From Chloroflexi bacterium RBG_16_64_32 (GTDB taxonomy: Bacteria; Chloroflexota; Dehalococcoidia; SM23-28-2; RBG-16-64-32), in assembly GCA_001795235.1 (NCBI GenBank), contig MGNZ01000156.1, forward strand, positions 1-8,206: 8,206 bases of DNA, written 5' to 3'. A program made the position numbers and the translations under genes. Below, piece after piece: positions 1 to 4,424 of this stretch. The notes beneath the pieces were generated by a model. The model saw only the letters and a list, made by a program, of their open reading frames with translations, ran no database searches and was not told the DNA's origin. Each line of letters starts with the position of its first letter. Position 1 is the first letter of the stretch.

Positions 1-250
1 CAGTCCAGAAAGCGTCCACCAGCTCGGCCAGGATATAGAGTCCGTGGACGTCAGCGCGCAGGAACTCCGCCGCCATTGGGCTGCGCCAGGTATCCTTCCA
101 CCAGGCCCGAGTCATCGGTTGCCAGTCACGATGCATCGGCAGCGACGGAGCCCGCTGACGCTCGCTCCCTTCGGGTGCCAGGGTCGCCCCAGTCGATACG
201 CGGTTACGGCGTTGACGGAGGGCGGCAGGTTTTGGGATCGGCCCGCTCAT
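1..250 (-). CDS. Phage terminase small subunit, N-terminal part (runs off the window)
   Basis: Only the first 83 codons are present; the gene continues beyond base 1. The protein starts MSGPIPKPAALRQRRNR, a proline/arginine-rich head, and near residues 52-80 has a Trp-rich stretch (WWKDTWRSPMAAEF) followed by ADVHGLYILAELVDAFW. This layout matches the small terminase subunits I know from actinophages and other high-GC phages. Small terminases recognise phage DNA and hand it to the large ATPase/nuclease subunit, which would be expected just beyond the left edge. The ATG at 250 has only a weak ribosome site. The 82-base gap to the upstream gene is AT-richer than its surroundings and holds a 9-bp direct repeat. 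The HNH gene two genes upstream fits a packaging module. The family assignment is from recalled pattern, not a search. Confidence 0.72.
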   Translation of the reverse strand, partial: MSGPIPKPAALRQRRNRVSTGATLAPEGSERQRAPSLPMHRDWQPMTRAWWKDTWRSPMAAEFLRADVHGLYILAELVDAFWT

Positions 251-253
251 CTC

Positions 254-281
254 AACCCGTACTCACTTCTGGAACCCGTAC
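254..281. repeat. Two direct repeats AACCCGTAC before the terminase gene
   Basis: AACCCGTAC occurs at 254-262 and again at 273-281, a 19-base period, within an otherwise AT-rich spacer just upstream of the terminase start. The period is close to two helical turns, so one protein could bind both copies on the same face. This could be an operator or part of a terminase recognition site; nothing in the sequence decides between them. Confidence 0.45.
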
Positions 282-332
282 AAAGTAAAAACATTGTGAC
301 GTGCGGTGTCCGCTCGCCGAGAGCGTTTAGTT

Positions 333-851
333 TCAGCCGCGTTCCCACAGCGTCCTGATCTCCTGTTCCGTCTTCGGGATGCCTTCGCGCATCGCCTTGT
401 TCACTGCCTCTTCCGCCTGCGCCATGAAGTGAACGCCGCGGGTACCCTGCGCCTTGATCTCCTCGCGCACCGCTTGCACCTGCTTCGACGTGCCTCGGCC
501 CTCTGGGATAATGCCGTGCGAGATCATCCAGCGCTTGATCGGGCCGTAGGGTGGCCGCCGCCCTGGCCGTCGCCCCTCTTCGATGGTGAACGCGATACCT
601 CTGACTGACGGAGCCGGAGCCACGCGGGCGCTGCTACCGTCCAGCGCGAAGTCCAGCAGGATGGCCCGGCCCAGCGTGCCCTTGTCCGCAGGGTGCGGCT
701 TCGCCGCCCGTTGCGCTGTCTTCTGGCCTACACGGCCCAGCTCCTGCAGGAACGAACGGGTCGGGGCCAGCAAGCGGCCTTCGCGCAGGCGGAGGCGGAG
801 TTGGTCCAGGCCGACGATCTGGACCTCAAACTGTCGCTGTTGCTGTGGCAT
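333..851 (-). CDS. HK97 gp10-like head-tail/tail completion protein
   Basis: A 172-aa protein of the usual length for the HK97 gp10 family, which completes the neck/tail end of siphovirus particles. It opens with a short beta-type segment (FEVQIVGLDQLRLRL), typical of gp10-like proteins that start with a 'GLD.L...L' motif. A basic GRRPGRRPPYGPIKRWM segment follows near residues 92-108, then a HGI turn and GTRGVHFMAQAEEAV, matching the family's 'G.K.R.FM..A' C-terminal helix. Its ATG at 851 shares one base with the HNH stop (TGATG), so translation is probably coupled. I see no clear ribosome site. Its place between HNH and small terminase genes is unusual, since gp10 genes normally lie after the capsid and connector genes. 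The family call is by recognition. Confidence 0.68.
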   Translation of the reverse strand: MPQQQRQFEVQIVGLDQLRLRLREGRLLAPTRSFLQELGRVGQKTAQRAAKPHPADKGTLGRAILLDFALDGSSARVAPAPSVRGIAFTIEEGRRPGRRPPYGPIKRWMISHGIIPEGRGTSKQVQAVREEIKAQGTRGVHFMAQAEEAVNKAMREGIPKTEQEIRTLWERG

Positions 852-1180
852 CAGGCGATTCGCGTCATCGCTGCTAACGTCTTCCGGCTGTGGCAGGGCT
901 TACAGAGGCCCTGGCCGTTCGCAAGGCTCCAGCCGCCGCCCTGGCTGAGAGGGATGACGTGGTCCGCCTCGCGGCTGGGTGACTTGCCGCACGCCCTACA
1001 GATCACGTCGCGCGCCAGGATGGCGGCACGCCACTGGCGGTGCATGGTGCCGTATCCCCGCTGCGCTGCTGTCCCGCGCTGTCGCTCGTAGGCCCGCGCG
1101 TGCCCAGCGCAGAGGCCGCTGCGTCCGGCGATGGCCGGGCAGCGGGGCGTTCGGCAGGGTGTGGCGAGCAGCGTCGGCAT
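851..1180 (-). CDS. HNH endonuclease (phage packaging type)
   Basis: A 109-aa HNH nuclease. An N-terminal Cys/His cluster (C9, C14, C24, H27) looks like the small zinc knuckle seen in many phage HNH proteins. The HNH core is CRAC at 61-64, the DH pair at 73-74, the central Asn at about 88, and CKPCH at 93-97. The four Cys would bind structural zinc and H74 would be the general base. Many phages carry such an HNH gene beside the terminase genes, where it assists the terminase in DNA cutting during packaging; the partial small terminase two genes downstream fits this. I chose the ATG at 1180 because it overlaps the preceding stop by one base (TAATG) and has GAGG eight bases upstream. A longer in-frame reading up to 1378 only shadows the 52-aa ORF. 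Confidence 0.85.
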   Translation of the reverse strand: MPTLLATPCRTPRCPAIAGRSGLCAGHARAYERQRGTAAQRGYGTMHRQWRAAILARDVICRACGKSPSREADHVIPLSQGGGWSLANGQGLCKPCHSRKTLAAMTRIA

Positions 1181-1338
1181 TAGACCAGCCTCATCCAGAC
1201 ATCCACCATCTGACCGTCCCTGAACAGCAACCAAGCGTCCCTCAGCCCTGCGCCGGCGAGGAGGACCGGCCGGTGGAGGATCGTCATCGTAGCGATCTCC
1301 TGCGGCCGCAGGTGGGCACCGACGATGCCACAGCTCAC
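1180..1338 (-). CDS. Small conserved-looking 52-aa protein, unknown function
   Basis: This ORF starts with GTG and is easily missed. It encodes 52 residues, beginning VSCGIVGAHLRPQEIATM and ending VDVWMRLV. The start overlaps the upstream zinc-ribbon stop by four bases (GTGA) and the stop shares one base with the HNH start (TAATG). It therefore fills the whole gap between two solid genes, which is the best evidence that it is translated. An AGGA lies about 10 bases upstream of the GTG. The middle (LLAGAGLRDAWLLF) could form one amphipathic or weakly hydrophobic helix, and I see no catalytic or metal-binding motif. I do not recognise a family. The long competing reading in another frame is Pro/Arg-rich and looks spurious. 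Confidence 0.6.
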   Translation of the reverse strand: MSCGIVGAHLRPQEIATMTILHRPVLLAGAGLRDAWLLFRDGQMVDVWMRLV

Positions 1339-1580
1339 CGTCTGTCGGTCCTGGCGTATATGTACCGCTGGCAGGCACTCTTCTCGTTCTCCGTCGGGGC
1401 GCGTCTCAGCGGCGCCAAGGCACTGTCGTAACGCTCCCCGCAGTTCACACAGACTATATCGGCCAAGTCCAGCGAGTCCTTGCAGAGAGCACCGCCACAG
1501 CGGGGGCAGGGCGCGGAGCCGGAGACCGCCCCACGCGCCACCGGCTCCGCTAGAAGGAGATCGTCCCTGGTTGTCATCAT
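1335..1580 (-). CDS. Small zinc-ribbon protein
   Basis: An 81-aa protein with two CxxC knuckles, C25-C28 (CPRCGG) and C44-C47 (CVNCGE), fifteen residues apart. This is a classic zinc-ribbon spacing able to hold one zinc ion. The flanks are polar and the C-terminus is basic and Tyr-rich (CQRYIYARTDRR). Such small ribbons in phages usually bind nucleic acid or a protein partner, but nothing here says which. It is the first gene after the promoter at 1646-1674, and a terminator-like hairpin ends only a few bases before its start. No ribosome site is obvious before the ATG at 1580. ATG 1577 or GTG 1538 (residue 15, preceded by CGGAG) are alternatives. Its stop overlaps the next gene by GTGA. Confidence 0.68.
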   Translation of the reverse strand: MMTTRDDLLLAEPVARGAVSGSAPCPRCGGALCKDSLDLADIVCVNCGERYDSALAPLRRAPTENEKSACQRYIYARTDRR

Positions 1581-1585
1581 CGGCA

Positions 1586-1616
1586 AATGAAAAGGCCCCG
1601 CCGTCGTGGTGGGGCC
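1586..1616 (-). terminator. Hairpin with U tract in the leader of the zinc-ribbon gene
   Basis: On the minus strand GGCCCC (1616-1611) pairs with GGGGCC (1599-1594) around an 11-base loop and is followed at once by TTTTCATTT. This has the form of a rho-independent terminator for leftward transcription; the plus strand has no T tract after the stem. It lies downstream of a promoter-like site and 6-10 bases before the start of the zinc-ribbon gene, so it may act as an attenuator rather than a simple end of the upstream unit. The stem is only 6 bp but all G/C. Confidence 0.5.
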
Positions 1617-1619
1617 GTC

Positions 1620-1638
1620 ATGGGCGCTTACCGCCCAT
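1620..1638. repeat. Inverted repeat ATGGGCG-N5-CGCCCAT at the likely transcription start
   Basis: A perfect 7-bp inverted repeat with a 5-base spacer (CTTAC). It begins within about eight bases of the -10 box of the promoter at 1646-1674 and so overlaps the expected transcription start. It could be a repressor operator or the first hairpin of the transcript, followed immediately by the terminator-like hairpin. Confidence 0.5.
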
Positions 1639-1645
1639 TAGATAC

Positions 1646-1674
1646 TTGATACGCTATTTGGTGAGTTTTGTCAA
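1646..1674 (-). promoter_or_regulatory. Sigma70-type promoter for the packaging-side genes
   Basis: On the minus strand a perfect -35 hexamer TTGACA (1674-1669) is followed, after exactly 17 bases, by TATCAA (1651-1646), which matches four of six positions of the -10 consensus. The area is markedly AT-richer than the neighbouring genes. It sits just after the stop of the 161-aa gene and before the zinc-ribbon, 52-aa, HNH, gp10-like and terminase genes, and would drive them as one unit. Transcription would start near 1639, at the edge of the ATGGGCG dyad. Confidence 0.6.
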
Positions 1675-1694
1675 TCTATTCGCGCCCTTAATTG

Positions 1695-2180
1695 CTAAGG
1701 TGCGTCAACAGGTGATGCACGAGGCAGCGCCTTCGCCATCTCCGCCATCCCGCCGCCGTCCCGCTCCGCGGCCCGGCAGAGCCAACCGTAGACGAACGCC
1801 TTCGCCTCGCCCAGCCGTTCAAGGCGTCGGCTCGCCCGGAGATACTGGCGCGTCGCAAGGGCCAGCCCGCGGTTGGCTTCGCCCATATCGCGCAGAAGCT
1901 GATGGACCAGGATCAGCCCATCGAACAGCCGGCGCGCGAGATTCACGGAGTGGAAGCCGGCGCCCCGCGCCATAGGGACCGGGTTGGCCGTCTCCCAGTC
2001 CCCCCAGACGAACTCGGGCAGGGCGAGCACCAGGCGCGCCAGGCGGGTGAAGTCGTTCCAGGTGCGCTCTATGGCCCAGGTGTCGAAGGTCGCGCAGGGG
2101 CGGTCTCTGCGGGCGCAATCAGCGACATATTGCTGAAATGCGACGAACAGATCGTCCCTCCACGAACGGTCGCCGATCAC
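1695..2180 (-). CDS. Unrecognised 161-aa alpha-helical protein
   Basis: I do not recognise this protein. It appears mostly alpha-helical and soluble, with many aromatic residues in the first two thirds (FVAFQQYVADCARRD, TFDTWAIERTWNDF, FVWGDWETANPVPM) and Arg/Leu-rich helices later (LARRLFDGLILVHQLLRDM, RQYLRASRRLERL). No metal-binding, Walker or signal sequence is visible. I prefer the GTG at 2180 because it overlaps the stop of the VRR-NUC fragment by four bases (GTGA), like most junctions here, and GGGGGTGA lies directly before it. ATG 2207 in the same frame would add nine residues. A TTG at 2258 would run entirely through the VRR-NUC frame and is unlikely. A promoter follows its TAG stop, so it is probably the last gene of the upstream unit. 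Confidence 0.6.
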   Translation of the reverse strand: MIGDRSWRDDLFVAFQQYVADCARRDRPCATFDTWAIERTWNDFTRLARLVLALPEFVWGDWETANPVPMARGAGFHSVNLARRLFDGLILVHQLLRDMGEANRGLALATRQYLRASRRLERLGEAKAFVYGWLCRAAERDGGGMAEMAKALPRASPVDAP

Positions 2181-2317
2181 TTCACCCCCGACCGCTGCGT
2201 CGCCCATGCTCCCCTGCGGTTCATCGCCGGCCTGAAGTGCGCCACCTTCCAGCCGCAAAGTTTCGCCAGCTCGATAACCTGGCGCTGGAAGTCGCGCTCG
2301 GAGAGGTGCTCGTTCAC
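2177..2317 (-). pseudogene. VRR-NUC nuclease fragment, truncated before the catalytic core
   Basis: A GTG ORF of 46 codons with a good ribosome site (GAGGA, seven bases before the start). Residues 5-40 (LSERDFQRQVIELAKLCGW, then KVAHFRPAMNRRGAWAT) match the N-terminal part of phage VRR-NUC nucleases, whose usual order is 'SE.dFQrqV..lA...GW...H.rpa....GwrTP....GfPDLvlv...' with a later E.K. Here the reading stops after six more residues (QRSGVK). The PD...E.K catalytic core is absent, and I found no continuation in the other two frames downstream. VRR-NUC proteins are PD-(D/E)xK-fold, junction-resolvase-like nucleases; this piece cannot be catalytic. Its stop overlaps the next gene by GTGA, so it may still be translated. 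A deletion remnant is the simplest reading; a retained small protein is possible. Confidence 0.62.
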
Positions 2318-2371
2318 GGCCCCATCCTCATCGTCGCCTGCCCCGGCGCTCCCTTGCAGCCCCCCCCCGCG

Positions 2372-2401
2372 CGTACGGCGTACGTACGGGCGTACGCCGT
2401 A
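2372..2401. repeat. CGTACG cluster A with an 11-bp inverted repeat
   Basis: The hexamer CGTACG starts at 2372, 2379, 2383 and 2391. TACGGCGTACG (2374-2384) and CGTACGCCGTA (2391-2401) form a perfect 11-bp inverted repeat around a 6-base centre, TACGGG. It lies between the RepA-like gene and the VRR-NUC fragment, beside a nine-C run at 2360-2368. It may be a protein binding site, a leader hairpin for the 2317 gene or part of an origin. Confidence 0.65.
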
Positions 2402-2451
2402 GATATACCTTAGATAGCACGTTCATAACCTCTATGGCCATACTTCCCGAG

Positions 2452-2495
2452 CGTACGTACGGCCCCCCCCCTTATATAAGGGGCGTACGCGTACG
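2452..2495. repeat. CGTACG cluster B around the palindrome CCCCTTATATAAGGGG
   Basis: CGTACG starts at 2452, 2456, 2484 and 2490, two copies on each side of a perfect 16-bp palindrome at 2468-2483 (CCCCTTATATAAGGGG) that has an AT core in a GC-rich setting. The left side also carries a run of nine C (2463-2471), so the two arms differ by a few bases and the whole 44-base block is a near-palindrome. It starts about 17 bases past the stop of the RepA-like ATPase gene. An AT-rich stretch (2401-2446) separates it from cluster A. Confidence 0.65.
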
Positions 2496-2511
2496 CGAGT
2501 GGCGAACGTTA

Positions 2512-3774
2512 TTAAGAAGAGAAGATCAACGACCATCCCTGACCTGCTTTCACAAAGGGGTGTCCACTGTAGCGGTTGAGGGCAGCACGGACCGCGTTGG
2601 CGCCAAGTTCTATTCCATCCACCTCCAAGGCAAGGGCGATGTCGTCCGGCGTCATCGGTGCTCCGTGGTTCGCCTTGAGCACGCCGGCGATCTGGTCCTT
2701 CCGCGACAGGAACTCGCCGAACCCCGGCAGCATCGTCGGATCGCACTCCCGGAAGCAGATGGATTCCAGCGCCTCCCCCTCCCCCTGGAAGTCGATGGAG
2801 TAGCCGTGGCGCGGAAGCAGTAGCCCGTTGTTGCTCTTGTGACAGGACAGCGCCATGTTGACCACCGCCTCCCCCTCGCTCTGGGCCTTCACCATTCCCC
2901 AGACCAGGCGGCTCAGATTATAGGCGTAGACAGAGCCAAACGGTTTCTTCTTCGTGCCTTCGGCTTTCGTCACGTGGTCCACAAACAGCGTAGGAACGGC
3001 CAGCGAGCGGGCGGCGTTGAAGACGCGTATGGTGGCCCCGGCGCTTTCGGGGTCGTCACCGCGCGCCGGGCCGAGCGAATCAACGATCACCATTACCACT
3101 TCACGCTCCACGATCTGCCGCCGCAGGTACGCCGCAGCCTCCGGAAGGCTCGCCACTTCCTGGCGGTAGTAGATCGGTGCCATGTCATCGAAGCTGAGGC
3201 CAGCGCCCTTCACAATGGCGGCTAGCCGCTCACGGTGAACGTAGCGGTCGGTCTCCCAATCGAGATACAGCACGGCCCCCGATTGAAAAGGGCGGTGCGT
3301 TCCCACTACCGCTTGGCCGGAAGCTACGGACGCGGCGATGGCGAGCGCCATCACACTCTTGCCAGTGCCACCATCGGCGAACAGATCAGTTGGGCCGCCC
3401 ATCTCGACATACGGCTGGAGCAACCACCTGGGCCTGTCTGCGAGCGACACCTGGCGTAAGTCCACCAGGGGATCGCCGGTCCGCCAGCGATCCAGGGCCA
3501 GAAAACAGACCTGCTCCAACATCCCCGCCCAGTCCAGTTCGGGCGCGCGATCCTCTAGCATTTTGGCCAGCGTCTTTCGGGTCTGGCCGGCGCTGAGGTT
3601 GAACCTCTGCCGCGTGAGCAACCCCGGCCGCGGCGGCCTTTCGCTCTGCACAACGATCTCACAGCTCAGCCCCTGCCCGCGTTCCTCGGCAAGGCGGTCT
3701 AGTTCAATCGAGATGTTCAGATCAGGCCAATCGAAGCGGTAGACATCGCCAAGGGCCACGAACTCAGGTTTCAA
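2512..3774 (-). CDS. RepA-like replicative helicase/ATPase (RecA fold, AAA_25 type)
   Basis: A 420-aa P-loop ATPase. Residues 1-125 form a variable N-terminal region. The ATPase core has Walker A at 133-140 (ADGGTGKS), a conserved LDWET at 171-175, a hydrophobic strand ending in the Walker B aspartate (VVMVIVDS, D232), and FVDHVTK at 264-270 with the His typical of RepA-type hexameric helicases, followed by FGS near 279-281. Residues ~350-418 look like a winged-helix DNA-binding domain (FLSRKDQIAGVLK to the C-terminus). Proteins of this kind unwind DNA at phage and plasmid origins, and the repeat-rich spacer just downstream fits that. The TTG start overlaps the upstream stop by four bases (TTGA), with a G8 tract about eight bases before it as ribosome site; GTG 3759 is an alternative. 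Confident as an ATPase, less so on helicase activity. Confidence 0.85.
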   Translation of the reverse strand: MKPEFVALGDVYRFDWPDLNISIELDRLAEERGQGLSCEIVVQSERPPRPGLLTRQRFNLSAGQTRKTLAKMLEDRAPELDWAGMLEQVCFLALDRWRTGDPLVDLRQVSLADRPRWLLQPYVEMGGPTDLFADGGTGKSVMALAIAASVASGQAVVGTHRPFQSGAVLYLDWETDRYVHRERLAAIVKGAGLSFDDMAPIYYRQEVASLPEAAAYLRRQIVEREVVMVIVDSLGPARGDDPESAGATIRVFNAARSLAVPTLFVDHVTKAEGTKKKPFGSVYAYNLSRLVWGMVKAQSEGEAVVNMALSCHKSNNGLLLPRHGYSIDFQGEGEALESICFRECDPTMLPGFGEFLSRKDQIAGVLKANHGAPMTPDDIALALEVDGIELGANAVRAALNRYSGHPFVKAGQGWSLIFSS

Positions 3775-4013
3775 GTTGCCACCCCCCCCTTTGCCTGCGC
3801 CAGAGGCGTCCGCCCAGGCGTGGACTCAATCTGCGGCTTGCTCTTCGCTCGTGGTGCCGGCTGGAGGCCGCGTTCGTTCACCGGCCCGTAGTTCAGGTCC
3901 GGATAGAAGAGCAGGAAGCAGCCACCGCAGATGAGGGCCTTGTTATGTTCGGGCCGCTCACAGCAGTTGCGACGGGGCAGCCCGCAGTCAGACCGGCAGC
4001 GAGGACAGATCAT
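3771..4013 (-). CDS. Cys-rich 80-aa putative zinc-binding protein
   Basis: Starts MICPRCRSDCGLPRRNCC. The first half carries C3, C6, C10, C17, C18, then C29 and C32 (CGGC), enough for one or two zinc sites; the second half is Pro/Lys/Arg-rich and probably disordered. The ATG at 4013 overlaps the previous stop by ATGA and has GGGGAG nine bases upstream, so it is preferred over the longer reading to 4148, which only shadows the upstream gene. Its stop overlaps the RepA-like start (TTGA), coupling the two. It is the last of three consecutive Cys-rich proteins before the helicase. A role as a small replication partner or regulator is only a guess. Confidence 0.65.
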   Translation of the reverse strand: MICPRCRSDCGLPRRNCCERPEHNKALICGGCFLLFYPDLNYGPVNERGLQPAPRAKSKPQIESTPGRTPLAQAKGGVAT

Positions 4014-4198
4014 GCCCGCACACTCCCCTTCCTCACAAACAGCCGCGGGTAATCCGCCAGCGCCCGTCCGCTCCGGCACGCCCCGTAGTCGCGCACGCAC
4101 CCACGGGAGGACGCGGGCTTTCCGTTGCCGGCGCGGAAGTGAACACAAGCCAAGCAGGAGTACAGCCGCACATGGGCCTGAAGCTCTCGCGGGGTCAT
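4010..4198 (-). CDS. Cys-rich 62-aa phage protein
   Basis: A 62-aa basic protein starting MTPRELQAHVRLYSC. It has C15 and C18 (CLAC), then GCVRDYGACRSG with C34 and C41. This resembles small phage proteins of the form 'C..C..F......GC..DyGaC', likely a single zinc site; I know of no proven function. The ATG at 4198 overlaps the previous stop (ATGA) and is preceded by GGAGG about ten bases upstream; the longer reading to 4246 only shadows the upstream ORF. Its stop overlaps the next start by ATGA. Confidence 0.65.
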   Translation of the reverse strand: MTPRELQAHVRLYSCLACVHFRAGNGKPASSRGCVRDYGACRSGRALADYPRLFVRKGSVRA

Positions 4199-4356
4199 CG
4201 CCGCCCCGCCTCCAACGTGACGGTCAGCCGCCAGAGGACCGCGCACTTGGGACAGTACGCCTGCCAGTCGGGCGGGCGGAACAGCGCCACGAATGTGCGC
4301 CCGCAGACGCAGGCCACGTTGACGTTCGCACTGAGCGCCATTGCTGCCCGCGTCAT
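4195..4356 (-). CDS. 53-aa zinc-ribbon mini-protein
   Basis: A short ORF encoding MTRAAMALSANVNVACVCGR, then an aromatic stretch and CPKC. The pair CVCG (near residues 15-17) and CPKC (near 36-39) makes a minimal ribbon. The C-terminus is a beta-like segment (VLWRLTVTLEAG). The ATG at 4356 overlaps the stop of the 23-aa ORF by ATGA and has GGACGAG eight bases upstream; a second in-frame ATG at 4341 would give 48 aa. The stop overlaps the next start by ATGA. It is the first of three adjacent Cys-rich mini-proteins. Confidence 0.62.
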   Translation of the reverse strand: MTRAAMALSANVNVACVCGRTFVALFRPPDWQAYCPKCAVLWRLTVTLEAGRR

Positions 4357-4424
4357 GCCGGCGTCTCGTCCCACATCCTGCCGTCCAGCCTGCGCCCGCC
4401 GCTCGCGGGACGCGGGCCGCTCAC
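4353..4424 (-). CDS. 23-aa coupled ORF resembling a C-terminal tail motif
   Basis: A GTG-started 23-codon ORF that overlaps the methyltransferase stop by GTGA and the next start by ATGA. It has a clear ribosome site (GGAGG, eight bases before the start). Its second half, RRLDGRMWDETPA, resembles the extreme C-terminus of several phage proteins, including the Gp37/Gp68-like (DUF5131) group, which often end in 'LDGR.W.E.P'. It may be a leftover tail of such a gene kept for translational coupling, or a genuine micropeptide. No other family signal is possible at this length. Confidence 0.45.
   Translation of the reverse strand: MSGPRPASGGRRLDGRMWDETPA

Larger units (their letters stand above)
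2318..2511. promoter_or_regulatory. Non-coding spacer with repeats: candidate origin or operator region
   Basis: This 194-base spacer is the only sizeable gap between the methyltransferase/RepA block and the left-hand genes. It holds eight CGTACG hexamers, an 11-bp inverted repeat, a 16-bp palindrome, two nine-C runs and an AT-rich centre with several TAT-type steps. A repeat array with an AT-rich element next to a RepA-like ATPase gene is the usual look of a replication origin. A repressor-controlled promoter would look much the same, and I find no promoter close to consensus in it. No ORF with a credible start crosses it. Confidence 0.45.

Noticed and set aside
205..297. 15-codon ORF (MFLLCTGSRSEYGLR) overlapping the terminase start by ATGA
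   Set aside because: No ribosome site, low coding signal and it crosses the direct repeats; the overlap is probably chance, though a leader peptide cannot be excluded.
1325..1975. 216-codon plus-strand reading
   Set aside because: It runs opposite to four supported minus-strand elements, including the promoter and zinc-ribbon gene, and its translation is low-complexity Arg/Pro/Ser, typical of the reverse strand of GC-rich genes.
2207..2258. TTG-started N-terminal extension of the 161-aa protein
   Set aside because: It lies wholly within the VRR-NUC-like frame, which has recognisable protein sequence; the extension is a shadow.
2372..2495. CRISPR array
   Set aside because: The repeated unit is only 6 bases, spacing is irregular and there are no unique spacers or cas genes.
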